Assembly: GCA_031253835.1 (NCBI GenBank)
Contig: JAIRVP010000043.1
Span: 186,001-250,000, forward strand
DNA length: 64,000 bases
Origin: Burkholderia sp.
Lineage (GTDB): Bacteria > Pseudomonadota > Gammaproteobacteria > Burkholderiales > Burkholderiaceae
Reading direction: 5' to 3'
The position numbers and the translations under genes are program-made. How positions within the stretch are numbered: position 1 is the stretch's first letter; each line of letters begins with the position of its first letter. Under the pieces are notes generated by a model. That model saw only the letters and a program-made list of their open reading frames with translations, was not told the DNA's origin and did not search any database. This document shows, in pieces, positions 62,190-64,000 of the stretch.

Positions 62190-64000
62190 TCATGACGACT
62201 TGCGCACGCGCAGGTACCAGTCGCAAAGCAGCCTCACCTGCTTCGGCGTATAGCCCTTCGCGACCATCCGGTTCACAAAGTCCTCATGCTTGCGCTGCTC
62301 CTCCGCCGAACCCTTGGCGTTGAACGAAATCACCGGCAACAGTTCCTCGGTGTTCGAGAACATCTTCTTCTCGATCACGACGCGCAACTTCTCGTAGCTT
62401 GTCCACACGGGGTTCTTGCCGGCGTTCGCCGCCCGTGCGCGCAACACGAAGTTCACGATCTCGTTGCGATAATCCTTCGGATTACTGATGCCAGCAGGCT
62501 TCTCGATCTTCTCCAGCTCCGCGTTCAGCGCGGCGCGGTCGAAGCTCTCGCCCGTATCGTGATCGCGGAATTCCTGGTCCTGGATCCAGAAGTCCGCATA
62601 CGTGACGTAGCGGTCGAAGATGTTCTGGCCGTACTCCGAATAGGATTCGAGGTACGCCGTCTGGATCTCCTTGCCGATGAACTCCGCGTAGCGCGACGCG
62701 AGCACGTCCTTCACGAAGGACAGGTACTTCTGCTCGATTTCCGGCGGGAACTGCTCGCGTTCGATCTGCTGTTCGAGCACGTACATCAGGTGCACGGGGT
62801 TGGCCGCGACCTCGCTCGAATCGAAGTTGAACACGCGCGACAGGATCTTGAACGCGAAGCGGGTCGACACGCCCGTCATCCCTTCGTCCACGCCCGCGTA
62901 GTCGCGGTACTCCTGGTACGACTTCGCCTTCGGATCGGTGTCCTTCAGGTTTTCGCCGTCGTACACCTGCATCTTCGAGAACAGGCTCGAATTCTCCGGC
63001 TCGTGCAGGCGCGACAGCACCGAGAACTGCGACATCATCTTCAGCGTGCCCGGTGCGCACACGGCCTCGGCCAGCGACGAGTTGCGGATCAGCTTCTCGT
63101 AGATCTTGGTCTCTTCCGACACGCGCAGGCAGTACGGCACCTTCACGACGAAGATCCGGTCGAGCAGTGCCTCGTTGTTGCGGTTGTTGCGGAATGCCTT
63201 CCACTCCGATTCGTTCGAGTGCGCGAGAATCACGCCGTCGAACGGGATCGCGCCGAAACCTTCGGTGCCCTTGAAGTTGCCTTCCTGCGTCGCAGTGAGG
63301 AGCGGGTGCAGCACCTTGATCGGCGCCTTGAACATTTCGACGAATTCGAGCAGGCCCTGGTTCGCGAGGCACAGGCCGCCCGAGTAGCTGTATGCGTCGG
63401 CATCGTCCTGCGCGTACTGCTCGAGCTTGCGGATGTCGACCTTGCCGACCAGCGACGAGATGTCCTGGTTGTTCTCGTCGCCCGGCTCGGTCTTCGCGAT
63501 GCCGACCTGCCGCAGGATCGACGGGTAGCGGCGCACCACGCGGAACTGGCGGATGTCGCCGTTGTATTCGTGCAGGCGCTTGACGGCCCACGGACTCAGG
63601 ATGCTTTTCAGGTAGCGGCGCGGGATGCCGTACTGTTCCTCGAGGATCGGACCATCCTCGTCGTAGTCGAACAGCCCGAGCGGCGATTCGTTGACAGGCG
63701 AGCCCTTCAGCGAATAGAACGGCACGCGCTCCATCAGTTGCTTCAGACGCTCGGCGATCGACGACTTGCCGCCGCCCACCGGGCCCAGCAGATAGAGGAT
63801 CTGCTTCTTCTCTTCGAGCCCTTGCGCAGCGTGGCGGAAGTACGCGACCACCTGCTCGATCACTTCCTCCATTCCGTAGAACTCACGGAATGCCGGATAG
63901 ACCTTGATGACCTTGTTCGCAAAGATGCGCGACAGGCGCGGATCGTTGCGGGTATCGATGTGTTCAGGTTCCCCGATTGCTTCCAGCATGCGTTCACCAG
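62190..64000 (-). CDS. prkA: PrkA-type serine protein kinase (YeaG), N-terminus outside window
   Basis: About 603 residues are visible of a protein usually near 640. The reading frame continues to the right edge (GERM before LEAIGEPEH), so the start is missing. The AAA-like domain has Walker A GPVGGGKSSIAERLK, and PRRYLKSILSPWAV-type and RIFVVKVPYCLRVSEE blocks are conserved. The family links nutrient and general stress signalling to the partner YeaH and SpoVR. It is the first gene of the operon; its promoter lies outside. Confidence 0.94.
   Translation of the reverse strand, partial: GERMLEAIGEPEHIDTRNDPRLSRIFANKVIKVYPAFREFYGMEEVIEQVVAYFRHAAQGLEEKKQILYLLGPVGGGKSSIAERLKQLMERVPFYSLKGSPVNESPLGLFDYDEDGPILEEQYGIPRRYLKSILSPWAVKRLHEYNGDIRQFRVVRRYPSILRQVGIAKTEPGDENNQDISSLVGKVDIRKLEQYAQDDADAYSYSGGLCLANQGLLEFVEMFKAPIKVLHPLLTATQEGNFKGTEGFGAIPFDGVILAHSNESEWKAFRNNRNNEALLDRIFVVKVPYCLRVSEETKIYEKLIRNSSLAEAVCAPGTLKMMSQFSVLSRLHEPENSSLFSKMQVYDGENLKDTDPKAKSYQEYRDYAGVDEGMTGVSTRFAFKILSRVFNFDSSEVAANPVHLMYVLEQQIEREQFPPEIEQKYLSFVKDVLASRYAEFIGKEIQTAYLESYSEYGQNIFDRYVTYADFWIQDQEFRDHDTGESFDRAALNAELEKIEKPAGISNPKDYRNEIVNFVLRARAANAGKNPVWTSYEKLRVVIEKKMFSNTEELLPVISFNAKGSAEEQRKHEDFVNRMVAKGYTPKQVRLLCDWYLRVRKSS

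Noticed and set aside
63901..63989. Internal ATG at 63989 as the prkA start
   Set aside because: The frame stays open upstream to the window edge with family-like residues, so the true start lies outside.

Overview
The window is a GC-rich stretch typical of a Burkholderia cepacia complex chromosome. The main evidence is a nearly complete ornibactin siderophore locus (orbS-H-G-C-D-F-B, divergent orbE and orbI, start of orbJ), in the gene order known from B. cenocepacia. It is followed by the fimbrial and RND-efflux genes that neighbour it in that group. No rRNA, confident tRNA, transposase, integrase or CRISPR array was seen.

Layout. (1) 1-22201: ornibactin. OrbI (A-T-C-A-T-E-C-A-T) and OrbJ (C-A-T-C..., running off the left edge) are the peptide synthetases. 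OrbE is an inner-membrane exporter-type ABC protein. OrbB/OrbD/OrbC import the ferric siderophore and OrbF probably reduces its iron. OrbG hydroxylates aspartate, OrbH is the MbtH-like helper and OrbS the extracytoplasmic-function sigma factor. Three promoter-like sites with an identical TAAAAA/TAAATA-N15-CGTC layout lie before orbH, orbE and orbI. A Fur-box-like site overlaps the orbS -35. (2) 22496-22919: a small lipoprotein and a 45-residue His-rich secreted peptide. (3) 23003-27872: chaperone-usher fimbrial operon 1 (pilin, usher, chaperone, adhesin), preceded by an AT-rich regulatory region. (4) 28730-35340: RND efflux operon (MFP, pump, outer-membrane channel) with a divergent TetR regulator and a perfect palindromic operator between them. 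(5) 35341-36944: a candidate structured RNA ending in a terminator, then an M23 metallopeptidase. (6) 36973-39333: polar amino-acid ABC transporter (binding protein and two permeases, no ATPase). (7) 39516-48875: chaperone-usher operon 2, with two chaperones and, unusually, a two-partner-secretion/GLUG-repeat exoprotein embedded in it without a TpsB transporter. (8) 49555-50247: alpha/beta hydrolase. (9) 50525-57503: agmatine/guanidino-compound operon with cytoplasmic agmatine deiminase (AguA), N-carbamoylputrescine amidase (AguB), a polyamine-type binding protein and two further deiminase paralogues carrying Tat-type export signals, plus a divergent LysR regulator. (10) 57581-58885: MFS metabolite:proton symporter. 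(11) 59120-end: spoVR-yeaH-prkA stress operon, with prkA cut by the right edge.

The most unusual points are the exported deiminase paralogues sharing an operon with the cytoplasmic agmatine pathway, the TpsA-like exoprotein inside a fimbrial operon, and the structured RNA candidate before the M23 gene.
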